Shown: positions 1 to 10,715 of the stretch, one piece after another | How the letters are laid out: every line of letters starts with the position of its first letter | Numbering within the stretch: the stretch's first letter is position 1 | Source of the DNA: Allodiplogaster sudhausi | Taxonomy: Eukaryota > Nematoda > Chromadorea > Rhabditida > Diplogasteridae | DNA length: 64,000 nt | Direction of reading: 5' to 3' | Assembly: GCA_945643635.1 (NCBI GenBank) | Contig: CALZFC010000249.1 | Coordinates: 1,210,001 to 1,274,000, forward strand | Notes under the pieces: model-generated | What the model was told of the DNA's origin: nothing | Database searches by the model: none | The model's input: only the letters and a program-made list of their open reading frames with translations | Program-made: the position numbers and the translations under genes

Positions 1-64
1 GCCTGAAGATTTTAAGTCATTTGCAAAATCCTCCTTTTCTAATTTTGCACATTCCTTGCTTAAG

Positions 65-3000
65 GCTCTGATGCCAAGTACGAAGTTCCCTTTGCGGCCG
101 CTGAAGAAGGCGGAATCAACCCGGCGCTCCTTGGATCTGTCGGCGTGCTCTTGCTTGTGTTCGTTTCCATTATCGTTGGTATGAATGATCAAAGATCAAT
201 GATCATTTATCAAAGATCAAAGATAATGATTTGACCCATTCTCATTAATTTACTGAACTGTTATTAGGCTTAAATACATTTTTAGTAAAAAAAATTTTTT
301 AATTCAAAAGGTTATGGAAAAGTGGAAATTCCAGACTCTCGCTAATCATCCTTCGTCTCGTGAAGCTGCAGTGGGATGAGGCTGCGGCGAGAAAGAGGAC
401 AGCAGCACTCTTGGCAATGGCAGAGGCAGAGGGGCAGGACGAGAGGAGAGGAGCGAATGGTTAGAGAGAGAGAGAGAGAGAGAGAAGAGGAGTAGGATAG
501 AATGAGAGAGAGAGAGAGAAGAGGAGTAGGAGAGAATGAGAGAGAGAGAGGAGAGAGAGAGAGCCAGGAGATAGAAAAGAAAGAGAGAGAGAGTGAGGGA
601 GAGAGAGAGAAGGAGAAAGAGAGAGAGAGAGATGGCTTAAAGCAGATCTTTAATGATTGAAATGATGATTTCCAGTTGCCGGAGGCCGCCGCCGAAATGT
701 CCGCCGCCGAGTGAACTATGGAGGAGGCAACGATGAGGACAACGGCTTCATGCAACAGATGCTGGCCGAGCAGATGGGCGAGGACGGCGAGGGATTTGGT
801 AAGGCACACTAAAATTATGGGATAGGACAAGTTTAGGGTCTAGTTGCGCTACTTGCAAATGTCTAAAAAATGTTTCTCGCGTAGACTAGCAAAGAAAAAT
901 TAAGGTTTGTTTTGCAACAAAAAAGGTCATTTTGTCATAAAATTTAATTAACTGAACACTTATTTTTTATTCATAGAATTTTTTATTCATTGGGCAACGA
1001 TTTAGATACCTCCCGCCGATATAAGAAGGCTTGCGGATTCCTTTTCCTTTTATGACTGTACCCCCGTGAAAAATGCCTGTTTGATGCACATGTCAAAATA
1101 GGAATTAATTTGAAAGTAATACAAATTAATTGGTGTGACAGATGTATTCAACAGGCACTTTTCACGGGAGTCACAATCATAAAAGGAAAATGAAATTGGC
1201 AAAAGTGTTAATGAGGTGGGCATCCGTCCCAACCATTGCTCTATCAATAAAAAAACATAAGTATTTAATAAATGAGGTTTTTTTTTAATACCTGCTCTAT
1301 AAACTAATTGCTCTCACATTTTACTGGCAGTTAATTATTTGCACGGCGCACGGCGCACGGCGCACGTCCTTAAAAAGTGATTAAATGCACGGCGCACGAC
1401 CCATTTGTGATTATTTGCACGGCGCACGTCCTTTTTTTACTTTTTTGCACGGCGCACGTCATTGGGCCAGATTTTTTGCACGGCGCACGTCAAATTTTTT
1501 TTTCGCTAAAGAATAGATGTACTAGTTTTCAGTCAGTAGTTTTTAGTCGTATTTTCTCCATTCTAGGTGTATCGAACATTGCCAAAAGAATAAAACAAAT
1601 GTCCTTTATAAATGAACAATCAGCTTACATCTGAGATGCAACAGATGGGAAATTTGGAAATGTAGATTAACGGAAAGAACTTCTCATAGAAGGAACAGTC
1701 AATTAGCACAATCAGTTAGCGGTCTTATAAAGAAAGAGAAAAAGAGCAAATGACTTCTCATAGAAGACAACAGATAACAAACAGGTAACAAACAAATCAC
1801 TTCTTATAGAAGAGGTGGAACCAGAATGAGTAAAAACAAGCAGGCATCAAATGACATTCTATAGAAGAGGTGGGACCAGCACGAGAGATCACTCAAAGTT
1901 GTTAGCCAAGGCGATTTGGCTCGAGTGTATGTTGAATATCATCTTAATCCATGTGCTGTAGATCGACTTCATCGAAAGGGCCAGTGAGGGAGAAAGCGCG
2001 ATTCGAGCTGGAGTGGCATACGAGTAGCGCGACATCAAGCAGTTCAGCCGACAATGGAGCACTCTTAAAATTCTACAGTAATCTATGCATCGTACCGTAA
2101 GGGAGTAAAATGGACTAACGCGAGACGCTGATCCTTGTGAGAGACCTCCTTTTGGCCATCCTTCTTATTGTAGTACGAGTAGCGTTCCTTATGAACCAGC
2201 ACGAGATCCTCAGCACTCCCATCGCAGGCGGTAAACGGAAGAGCAATGCCGCATCCGACGCAAGTGTCCTTTCGTACGACAGTAAGCGGCCAGCGTTCTA
2301 AAATAATAACACCCTTGCTATTTTAAAGTAAGAAAACTTGAAAAGAAAGAAAACCGGATCGCAAGGCAATGACGAAGCGATTGTTGTTATGATGCGGCTC
2401 CGTGAATGGAAGAGAATGAGGAGAGGCATGAAATTGTGCCAACTGTGATGCAGTGGGAAGAACGGCCGCGTGTGAAGCTCGAAGCTGCAATTCACCGACA
2501 TTCTTACGATGAGTGTAATTCATCTTTCCTAACCTGTGTTTCTTCATTTCCTGTTCCCCTGGCGTTCTGGATTCCAGCCAGCGGTCTCCGCGAAGTTGTC
2601 GCCGCTTGAATTCCCCTTCTTTTTTTGATCACGCCGAGAGATTCGAGAGAGGCGTATGAATGCTCGTCAGAAACGTCAACAATGTCTGCGTTCTCATCAA
2701 CTTCCTCTTCATTCACGACCTATAATCGACTTCAAATAGGTTTCCCTCATGTATGGTAAGGAAAAAGAAACACACACACCTCAAGGACGGCAGCTGACAG
2801 TTCAGCATCCGCATCTGCACTGTCCTCGGATATGTCAACAAGGGAGACGGCGTCTTCATCAACCTCTGGAGATCGATTGCGGGCTTCTTGAGTGGACAAC
2901 GTATTGTACCGACTGTAAATATACATACAACTCCCTTTATATATACAATCAGTCTTACCTCGGAACGATGGCATCAACAACTCTTCTATAGTTCAAGGGA

Positions 3001-6000
3001 GCACACATCATCGATCGCTTGGACCGTATACCCTGTGGCCATCTCGACAAAGCTTCTCCTAGCGTCGTTATCTGCAGAGAATAAATAAAATAGTAATGCT
3101 CTGATAAATAATTCTCACCTCTCCGTCCTGCCAGCAACTCAACAGGGATGCTTCGGAAAATGGAGTCGTCTTTGGAATCTACGACGCTGTCCAGCCCGTA
3201 TGCCTCGCTTCCGTTCTTCTTGGCTAGCCGTTGACCATTCTGCTAGACTTCGTGGAGCAGCAGAGTTCAGCTTGTAGCTTCCGCGATTGAAGAGAGCGCT
3301 GAGAAGATTTCGGCCAACTCCTAAACAAGTATCTCGCCAACCTATCATATTGTTAAAGCTACCGTACTACCAACCCAAGAACTCCTCTTCCATATTCTTG
3401 ATGAATGCATGAACTGGAGCGTCCTTGTAGTTGTTCATCCTCTTCAGCTGCTTATTCAATCCCTCTTCAGGATTAGTCGTGCAGATAGTAGCCCCCCATC
3501 TGGCCATGATTCGCGTTCGAAGACTGCAGCGCGTCCACAGCACAGACTTGTAGCGATTCGCCCTAAACGTGGAACGTATAGCTAACTAACATAAACTTGT
3601 ACAAACCAGTCCTTGGCTGCTTGCGACCGTGTCGTCAGAGCAGTTTGCAGGGCTTCTTCATACTTCTTCTCATCCAGATGATCAATGATCGCGGCCCGCT
3701 TCAGCGATTGCTTGTCAGTCCCGAATATGACCTAGGCGATCATCTATTTTAAATACAGTATCAAAAAGTAATGCTTACGTGAACGAGTTCCTTTCCATCT
3801 TCCGGTGCCGCCGCCACGAGCAGGTTTGACAAGTGCACGCAGCACGCCATCCGAACCGCATGTGAGAAGAGCGGAGTTTTCATAATTTCGTCAAATCCTC
3901 GCTCGTTGTCAGTGATGAAGGCAGAAATTCGTTTGTTACCGTATCCCTTCTTCTCGAATTCGTCGTACAACATCAGCCTAAACAGCAATTAGATTGAACT
4001 TTTCAAAACACTTTTCAAGAATATACCCCATCTTCCTGTAATCGGCACCAGTTCTTCTTCTAGACAGCATGAGACAGGCGGTGAGAAAAGCATCCTTCGA
4101 GGAATCGCGAGACCTAAGTAAACATTGGATGAAGAGCCAAAGCAAAATGACTAACTTGAATCGTTTGTCGTAAAAGCCGATGGCCGTTACAACGAAGTTG
4201 TCGACAAGGTTGAATGTGCCATCAGCCATAACAGCGGATAACACACGACGAAGCATGCCCGTGTCCACCGCGGTCGTAACTTCCAGTCGCTTGCGTGTGC
4301 GTTCCAAGTGAGTCTTCAGCTGATCTTCTGTTGGGAGGGCGCGAGCAAACAACTGAATAAGCGTAATCTTAGCAGCACAACACTGAAACTACTTAATAAG
4401 TATACCTCGATCTGCCACTCGTGTGCTAACAGCAAATGGTGGTCTCCATTCGACTGCCAGTCACCAACAACATAGTAGCCTAAACATATTACATACTCAT
4501 TGTTCCATGATAAATATTGAAAAAAAGTTCAATCTAACCAGAATCAATAAGATGCTGGAGCTCGCCGTAATTTGTCGCAGCTTTTCTTCCGGACAATGAC
4601 TTCCGCCGCTCGACAGATTGAAGAATATTCCTCACCGAATTCAGCTTGATGGAAGGAATTCGAGCAAGAACTGCTCGAGCACCGCCTCCTTTCCGAATGA
4701 TGGCTTTGGCGCTCTCTCGTTCAGACACAGTAGTCCTCTGTTAAATGAGCAAATGATCACTTCATTTATATTTTATGCAAGCAAAACCTTTTCAAACTGT
4801 CGAATATCGAAGACTTCTTCAGTAGCAGATTCAAACGAGTAAGACACGGCTGCATAAGACGAAGAGGGGCGTCCATCAATCATAAGAAGATGAACCTATA
4901 TCACAAATAAATAGAATTGGAACAGGAGGTTAAATCATGCCTGCTTGATTAGATGGTTTAATGTCCCATGTCGGCAGTAGTACTGATGCAGATACAATTC
5001 GCCACGCTTTGCGCGCTCGTTACGACGATACTTGGAAACACTCTCATCCTCGAAAACTTCGTAATCCTGCGTTTTGGGACGGGCTGGAAGTAAGTGAAAT
5101 TGAGAGTGTAGCGGAGTGAAAGAAAAATAATATAACTCACATCCGCTTCCTTTTGGTGACCACGGCGAGAGCGCATCCTTGAAAATATCAGCATATTCCG
5201 TCTCACTGATATCGCAAACGAAGGTAACTGCACAAGCTTCTCGAGTCAATGGCGGGAACAACGGAACACTAGTCGTGGTATACTCAGGACTAAAGAAAAT
5301 AAAGCGCGAATACATGGAGTAAACAATAAGGGATTCACTAACGGATGCAGGAGCAGCTCAATTACATCCGACGCAGTCACATTAGTACCGCAATGCCGGA
5401 AGTACTTGCACCCTCCTCGTGCCTCCTAAAACGAAAAGCTTTAATAAAATTGTGCTTCGTACCTTTGAAAATCTCTTACCCCAACTTCCATCTCGTCACA
5501 AAGCTCTTCTTCGATCATTCTTCCATCGTCATCTTCCTCTGACATCGTGCACGATGCCGGAGTTAACGCAAACTATCACCTTAAACTCTTTGCTCGTTGC
5601 CGTCTGAATGGTAGTCAAGAAAATATTTGACGTGCGCCGTGCAAAAAATCTGGCCCAATGACGTGCGCCGTGCAAAACATTAAAAAAAGGACGAATAATC
5701 ACAAATGGGTCGTGCGCCGTGCATTTAATCACTTTTTAAGGACGTGCGCCGTGCAAATAATTAATTGCCCATTTTACTTGCACCAACGGGCGCGAATTCA
5801 AAAAAGGCGCCAGGTCAAAAAAGCGCGAATTCAAAATAGAATTGTTTTTTTTTTCATTGCCAGATGAGAATGGCGACCCGCTCATGGCTGCCGGCTCTTC
5901 CAACGAGAATATTGGCAAGAAGAAAGCGATGAAGCTGGAAGCGAAGGCGGCCAAGAAGGCCGCACGGGAGCAGGCAAGAGAAAATTATATTACTATTTTA

Positions 6001-7300
6001 TATCATTTTAATTCTGATGTTTAATAAGTAAGAAAATAAATAAGTTAATTTTTTTAGCAGGAAGAAAATGTTTAAAGTATGCTCAGGGTGAGTTTTACTG
6101 AAATGATAAGCATGCCATTTGTTTTAGATGCATTTTTCAGGCGATTGAGAAGTATACTTTCTCTGAAAGCGGTGTTTTATGATTATTTAATCCCGGAGAA
6201 TTAAAAGATTTTTTTTGAGAAATTTTATTTGCGAAATTTGTTATAGCGATTGGTTGCAATAATTTTTTAAATTAATTTTTACTGTTCAGGACCTCATCGA
6301 GCGCGAGGAGCGCAAGAAGCGTGAAAAGGAGAGAGAGGATCAGATGGAGAAGGTAGAATTTTTTTAAAGTTTACTTTTGGGGTATATTCTTCTTTTAAAA
6401 TAATAGTTAGTCTATCATTTATCGAGAACATCACTCATTCCTTTTTTTCGTAAGACTAATAAAAATGTTTGTAACTTGCCCGGTTTTGAAACAAAAAATT
6501 TTTTTTCAGACTTTATTTGTTTTAATTCTTTTATTTTATTTTTAATTCGCGTAAAATATAATAAAATAAATTTAAAGAAAAAAATGCATTGTTTACATTC
6601 AGGAGCGTGAACGCGAGCGAGCAGAGGAGGCGGCGAGAGAAGAGGCAGAAAGGAGAGAGCGAGAAGAAAGAGAGAAGCGAGAGCTGGAGGAATACCTCAA
6701 GCTGAAGGAGAGCTTCGCTGTCCAGGTGGGCACTTTTTTGACCAGTTAATGGTACATCATTAGGAATAAACCGATTAGTATTGGTTTTATTTCGACGGTG
6801 TGTCTGCAGGTTTTGTATGCCAATCTAACATATCCGCCCGCTTTTTAAGAGAGAGAGAGAGAGAGAGATGGGGAGAGAGAAAGAAAATTCTCTATACCCC
6901 GCCCCTTTCATATCTCTGAATGTCTTCAGGAAGAAGGCTTTGACCAAATCGAAGAGGAGGAGACGGAGAATCTCATGCGGAATTTTGTCAAGTACGTCAA
7001 GGACGCCAAGGTCAGCCGTGGGAATTTAGAACCTAATATGTCAATAAAATTTCATTCGATTGAATATTATGGCAGACAATTTCTTGAAATTAATTTGGTC
7101 TTCTTTTTTTACAAAGAGTTACGTTTCAAATTACTTTTCGTGATGTCCTACGGCTTTTCCATTGTTCTCTCATTTCTCTGAGGCCAACTTGGTGGTTTCC
7201 TATAGAATGCATACTTATGTTAGCTGTTGAGAAAGCTTCGTCTTTTTCCTTAGACTGTATGCCCCTTTGCATCTGCCTGTCTCTGTCCACTTCCACTGTT

Positions 7301-7340
<40 letters not shown>

Positions 7341-7490
7341 ATATCTCTACTCTCTCTCTCACACTCTTTCTATCCCTCTATCTGTTTTCATATCTCCCTA
7401 TCTCTTTCTTTCTTCATTTCTCTGCCTTTATATTTCTCTCTCTCCCAGTCTCACCCTTTCTCTCTCTCTCTCTCTGTCTATCTATCTGTC

Positions 7491-7536
<46 letters not shown>

Positions 7537-8391
7537 GGTAGTGAACATGGATGAGCTGGCAGCCCACTTCTCACTGAAGACAGAGGAGGCCATCGACCGT
7601 CTCAACTACTTCCTCACGGCTGGCGACCTCACCGGAGTCATGGACGATCGAGGCAAGTTCATCTACGTCACCCACGAGGAGATGCAAGCTGGTTAGTGAG
7701 GCAATTTATTGGTTAATTAGTAATTTTTTTTTTAAAGATATTTAAAAAACATTGTCTAATTTGTCTCATATATTTGCATAAATATTAATAATAAGATACA
7801 AAATTTTTTAAAACTTTTATAGACTACATATTTCTATCGTAATTTGTTTCTTGGCTAAGTTGCTTGGTCTGGTTACCTTAGTTTTAATTGAATTTGCACA
7901 GGGTTGGTTGCGGATGGAAATAATAATTCATAATAATTCTTTAATATGAGGGATGTACCCCGAATCCACCTGTTCATGCAATGGTAGATTCTAACAAGAA
8001 TTATGAGAGTTTTGTTATAACATGCGAGAGGTAGGGAAAATGCCCACTTGAATTCGAATTTTGTTTTCTTAGGATAGTGCGCGTACTCAAAATAGATGTA
8101 TATGCTGCAAGATTGTACGATAAAAGGAACTTTAATTGTGGTCCTCCAAAACATGTAAAAATAGCGAGACTTATTTGTGTTCTTGGAAAAAAAAGACGTG
8201 GAAAGTTAATAAAAATTTATTTTGTCTCATATTTTTCATCCAAAAAAATATTTCGAAAGGGGGTGTATAAACAAAGACAAAAAAGCTTCTTCTAATTTTC
8301 AGTTGCCAAGTTCATCAACCAGCGTGGAAGAGTGACCATCACCGAGCTCGCCGACTACAGTAACCAACTGATTAAGCTTGACTCGTGCTAG
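65..8391 (+). CDS. DDRGK1: DDRGK domain-containing protein 1 (UFBP1), N-terminal exon(s) outside window
   Basis: DDRGK1/UFBP1 is the ER-membrane adaptor of the UFM1 conjugation system: it is a UFMylation substrate and recruits the E3 UFL1. Exons read in frame at 65-180, 676-798, 5864-5973, 6290-6352, 6603-6725, 6930-7010, 7538-7691 and 8303-8391 (TAG). The first visible exon has an acceptor after a pyrimidine tract and encodes a hydrophobic anchor (LLGSVGVLLLVFVSIIV), as in the family. Next come an Arg-rich stretch and a long charged Lys/Glu/Arg coiled-coil region. The C-terminal DDRGK (PCI-like) domain contains the diagnostic DDRGKFIYVT and ends near FINQRGRVTI. The intron after 5973 begins with GC (GAG CAG|GCAAGA): reading through meets stops, and the next exon joins in phase 0. 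Intron 2 is enlarged by a Mutator-like element. The start codon is not visible. Identification is by family recall and is strong. Confidence 0.93.
457..640. repeat. (GA)n purine microsatellite in DDRGK1 intron 1
   Basis: Interrupted GA dinucleotide tract on the + strand. The long open frame on the opposite strand (Ser/Leu only) is a by-product of the repeat. Confidence 0.9.
1042..1190. repeat. Small foldback (MITE-like) element
   Basis: The two ends are imperfect inverted repeats of about 50 bp. TTTTCCTTTTATGACTGTAC at 1042 pairs with the segment ending TCATAAAAGGAAAA at 1190, and the pairing continues through CCCGTGAAAA...GCCTGTT. No coding content. It lies inside DDRGK1 intron 2, just left of the Mutator-like element. 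Confidence 0.7.
1326..1495. repeat. MULE left terminal inverted repeat
   Basis: Inverted counterpart of 5625-5769, with five or more internal GCACGGCGCAC motifs. The two arms share the spacer text between motifs (for example CATTGGGCCAGA), so they are homologous along their length. The left arm carries two extra 8-bp GCACGGC-type units. Confidence 0.9.
1670..1880. repeat. Four short hairpin repeats CTTCTCATAGAAG-like in MULE
   Basis: Near 1679, 1751, 1799 and 1855 the text (A)CTTC(T)(C/T)ATAGAAG recurs at roughly 50-70 bp spacing. Each copy is a small perfect or near-perfect palindrome. It lies downstream of the transposase coding end, so it may be a 3' region or subterminal feature. Function unknown. 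Confidence 0.55.
2083..5545 (-). CDS. MULE transposase (DDE, multi-exon)
   Basis: Likely catalyses cut-and-paste transposition of the element at 1326-5769. The probable start is ATG at 5545 (MSEEDDDGRMIEEE). Exons 5480-5545, 5343-5425 and one starting at 5289 join in phase through GT-AG introns, and more exons follow. The catalytic triad of MULE transposases is readable: MADGTFNLVDN (first Asp about 4221-4223), FITDNERGFDEI (second Asp about 3910), and TTNPEEGLNK (Glu about 3463-3468). A Cys-containing C-terminal segment with CVGCG lies at about 2083-2296; the last splice junction is uncertain and the C-terminus could extend toward 1900. No disruption of the triad is visible, so the copy could be recent. 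I cannot confirm every intron by eye. Confidence 0.75.
5625..5769. repeat. MULE right terminal inverted repeat
   Basis: Reverse complement of the left arm, with four GTGCGCCGTGC motifs. It ends ...AATAATTAATTGCC, directly abutting the 9-bp target duplication. Confidence 0.9.
7290..7537. repeat. (CT)n microsatellite forming the polypyrimidine tract of DDRGK1 exon 7
   Basis: About 250 bp of CT-rich repeat runs directly into the acceptor CTCTCTCCAG at 7537, so the microsatellite serves as the pyrimidine tract. Confidence 0.85.
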
Positions 8392-9094
8392 GACCCAGAA
8401 TCACTCAGTCGAATGAAGAATCAATCATTCAATCGAGTGATTAAGTTATTGTCGTTCTTTTAACACATCCTTCTATTTGCTAAAGCTTGTGTATTTTCAG
8501 AGTTATATTGCTTCTAAGAATGTTGAATCTGCGATTGCAGTTGTGCTATCTAATCGATGTATCTGCCTTTTACGGTTATGGGTGTGAAGGAGGCAGAGTA
8601 TATAAAGAAGATTGTTTTGCTGTCTTGTTTCAGAGCATGACATACATGATAATAAGTCAGTAGGTGTGTTATAAGTTTCAATACTCCTTTAGAGGCGGCT
8701 TTTCATGTCGAAATTCGCCTCGAAATGTAAGCGAGGTAGAAGCAATAGTAAATGGTCAAGAAATGTGCCCCGAATCCGGGGGCTAGGCCCTGGGAACGCC
8801 TTTCGAAGCCTTTTGGATGAAGGCAATAATTGTCTTTTATATTTTCTCTCGATACTGATTGTGAGGAGGAATCAAAGCCGTGGTTGGAATCATTTTATTC
8901 ACGAGATAGAAACTAGTGAGAAATACAAATAGTGAAATAATTGGATTAATTGGAAAAGAAACGCGTGACAAATACAAATAGCAAACAGAAAGGAGCCGAG
9001 AATTTTTTTTTAACCCTCCTGTTAGACATCGGCGCTCCCCTTGAGAGATTCCCCCTTGTTAGACCTCTTAGGTCCCTTTGAGACCCCCGCCTTG
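8392..9094. other. Convergent intergenic region between DDRGK1 and the next gene
   Basis: Holds the 3' ends of two convergent genes. Near 9020-9100 a short motif (CTTGTTAGAC) recurs three times. No clear AATAAA signal and no further gene seen. Confidence 0.5.
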
Positions 9095-10675
9095 TTAGAC
9101 CCCGTTGTTGGGGCTGCAGCAGGCCTTCTCGATGCCCTTGCCCTCTACGAGTGGCCAGAGGGTGTCCGTGATAAAGTCGATGAGGGGTGTGGTGAGGATC
9201 TTAGCCAGCACTTCCTCGCAAAGCTCCTTGCTCATCTTGTCATCCGGCTCGACGTCGAGGAGGAGAGATTCCTGAAACACATTTTTTTTTAAATTAATTT
9301 TTAAACATTTTTTAAACAATTGAAAACGCTTCTTATATTCAGGAAAAATTCATTTTCATGTAATTATTTTTTTACTTAAAAAATAAATTTAATTAAAGCT
9401 TGTATTCTGATCCAATTTGCATCACAAAACTTAAGTCATATAAAAAGATTAGTAAATATTCTTCAACTCTTGCACTTTTCAACGCAAAACTAATAAGAAT
9501 AATGATTAAATTATTTACAAAAAAAGGAGGAAAAAAACAAAATCACTATACCATGACGCAGACTTTGATCCAGCATTCCTCGCCAGCTGCCAGAGTCCTC
9601 AGGGAGATGTGCCCCATCATGCTCTTCTTGGATTCGTCCTCTCTTCCTCCTTCGTACATCTTTTCTCCCATCCGCTTGACTTCGTCCTGCTTCAAAGAAG
9701 CCCTTCTGTTATTGAACTACACGTATAAAATGCAACAAATTATTAGTGATTCTTCTTGTTAAACTTCATTAAAATAATTTTACAATGCTTCAAAATGACG
9801 CGGTCTACAACTTCCCAACTTCTTCTCTTACCTGCTGGCCGGACTCTTCTGCTTCACCATTCTGTTCTGCCTTCATTTCGAGTTCTTTCTGCAAAGGCGT
9901 TTCCTTCTTGTTTGATTGGAATCAGCAATAAAAAAAACTTTTCAGTTTTAATAATATCCACTTGGCTCGCAAGAAAATGCTCAACAAGTCACATTTAAAT
10001 TACTCATTAAAGATGCAACTAAATCACTCTTCTTACTACGCATATTAATATACTCCAACCTGATTCAGTTCGTCCTGCTGACCCTCTTGAACTTCTCCTG
10101 CGTCATTCTTCTCCTTCTTCTTATCCTCTTCTACTTCCATGTCCGCTTGGCCTTCTGGTGCCTTATCGGCTTGGTCATCCATCATTCCTTCCTCTTCTTC
10201 CGTCTTCATCTCCGTTTTCGCCTTCTTCTTTGCAGGGCCTTCCTCTCCATCGTTCTCTGCTTCTCCTCGGTCCTTCTCTTCCTGTTCCTCCTGTTCCTTC
10301 TTTACAGCACCTCTCTCCTCGACTTCTTCCTTGTGCTCCTTGTATCCTTTGTCTTCCGCCTTCTTCACTTCAATCTCCATCTCCGAGCCATGCTCTCCTC
10401 CAAGCTCTCCTTTGGCCATCTCCGGAGCCGCTGAAATGCGCCATTTCTATACAACGTCTTGTTGAATCCTGCCCAGTATGCCGATAGAACCCTCATTCAC
10501 TCGAAATTTCCATGTTCTACAGGTTCCGTAAGCCCAAGGTCCAGAGAAAAGCACCAAATCATTTTAGAATTATTTCGATCTCCATTCCATTTCAAGATTG
10601 AACAATATTGGTTGGCCTTTCACAATCATAATCGAACATTGTTCAGTGAAGGAGAAGGGTAAATAGCGAGACAGT

Positions 10676-10715
<40 letters not shown>

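Larger units (their letters stand above)
1326..5769 (-). mobile_element. Complete Mutator-like DNA transposon (MULE) in DDRGK1 intron 2
   Basis: Both ends start GGCA(G/A)TTAATTATTTGCAC. Terminal inverted repeats cover about 1326-1495 and 5625-5769 and contain several direct copies of GCACGGCGCACGTC. The element is flanked by a perfect 9-bp duplication CATTTTACT (1317-1325 and 5770-5778), the target-site length typical of Mutator elements. The left end has extra GCACGGC copies compared with the right. Inside is a multi-exon transposase gene on the - strand. It sits antisense to the host gene DDRGK1, whose reading frame continues across the intron. Confidence 0.93.

Noticed and set aside
10087..10487. 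Leu/Phe- and Ser-rich ORFs on + strand
   Set aside because: Antisense shadow of the Glu/Lys-rich exon 10430-10060.
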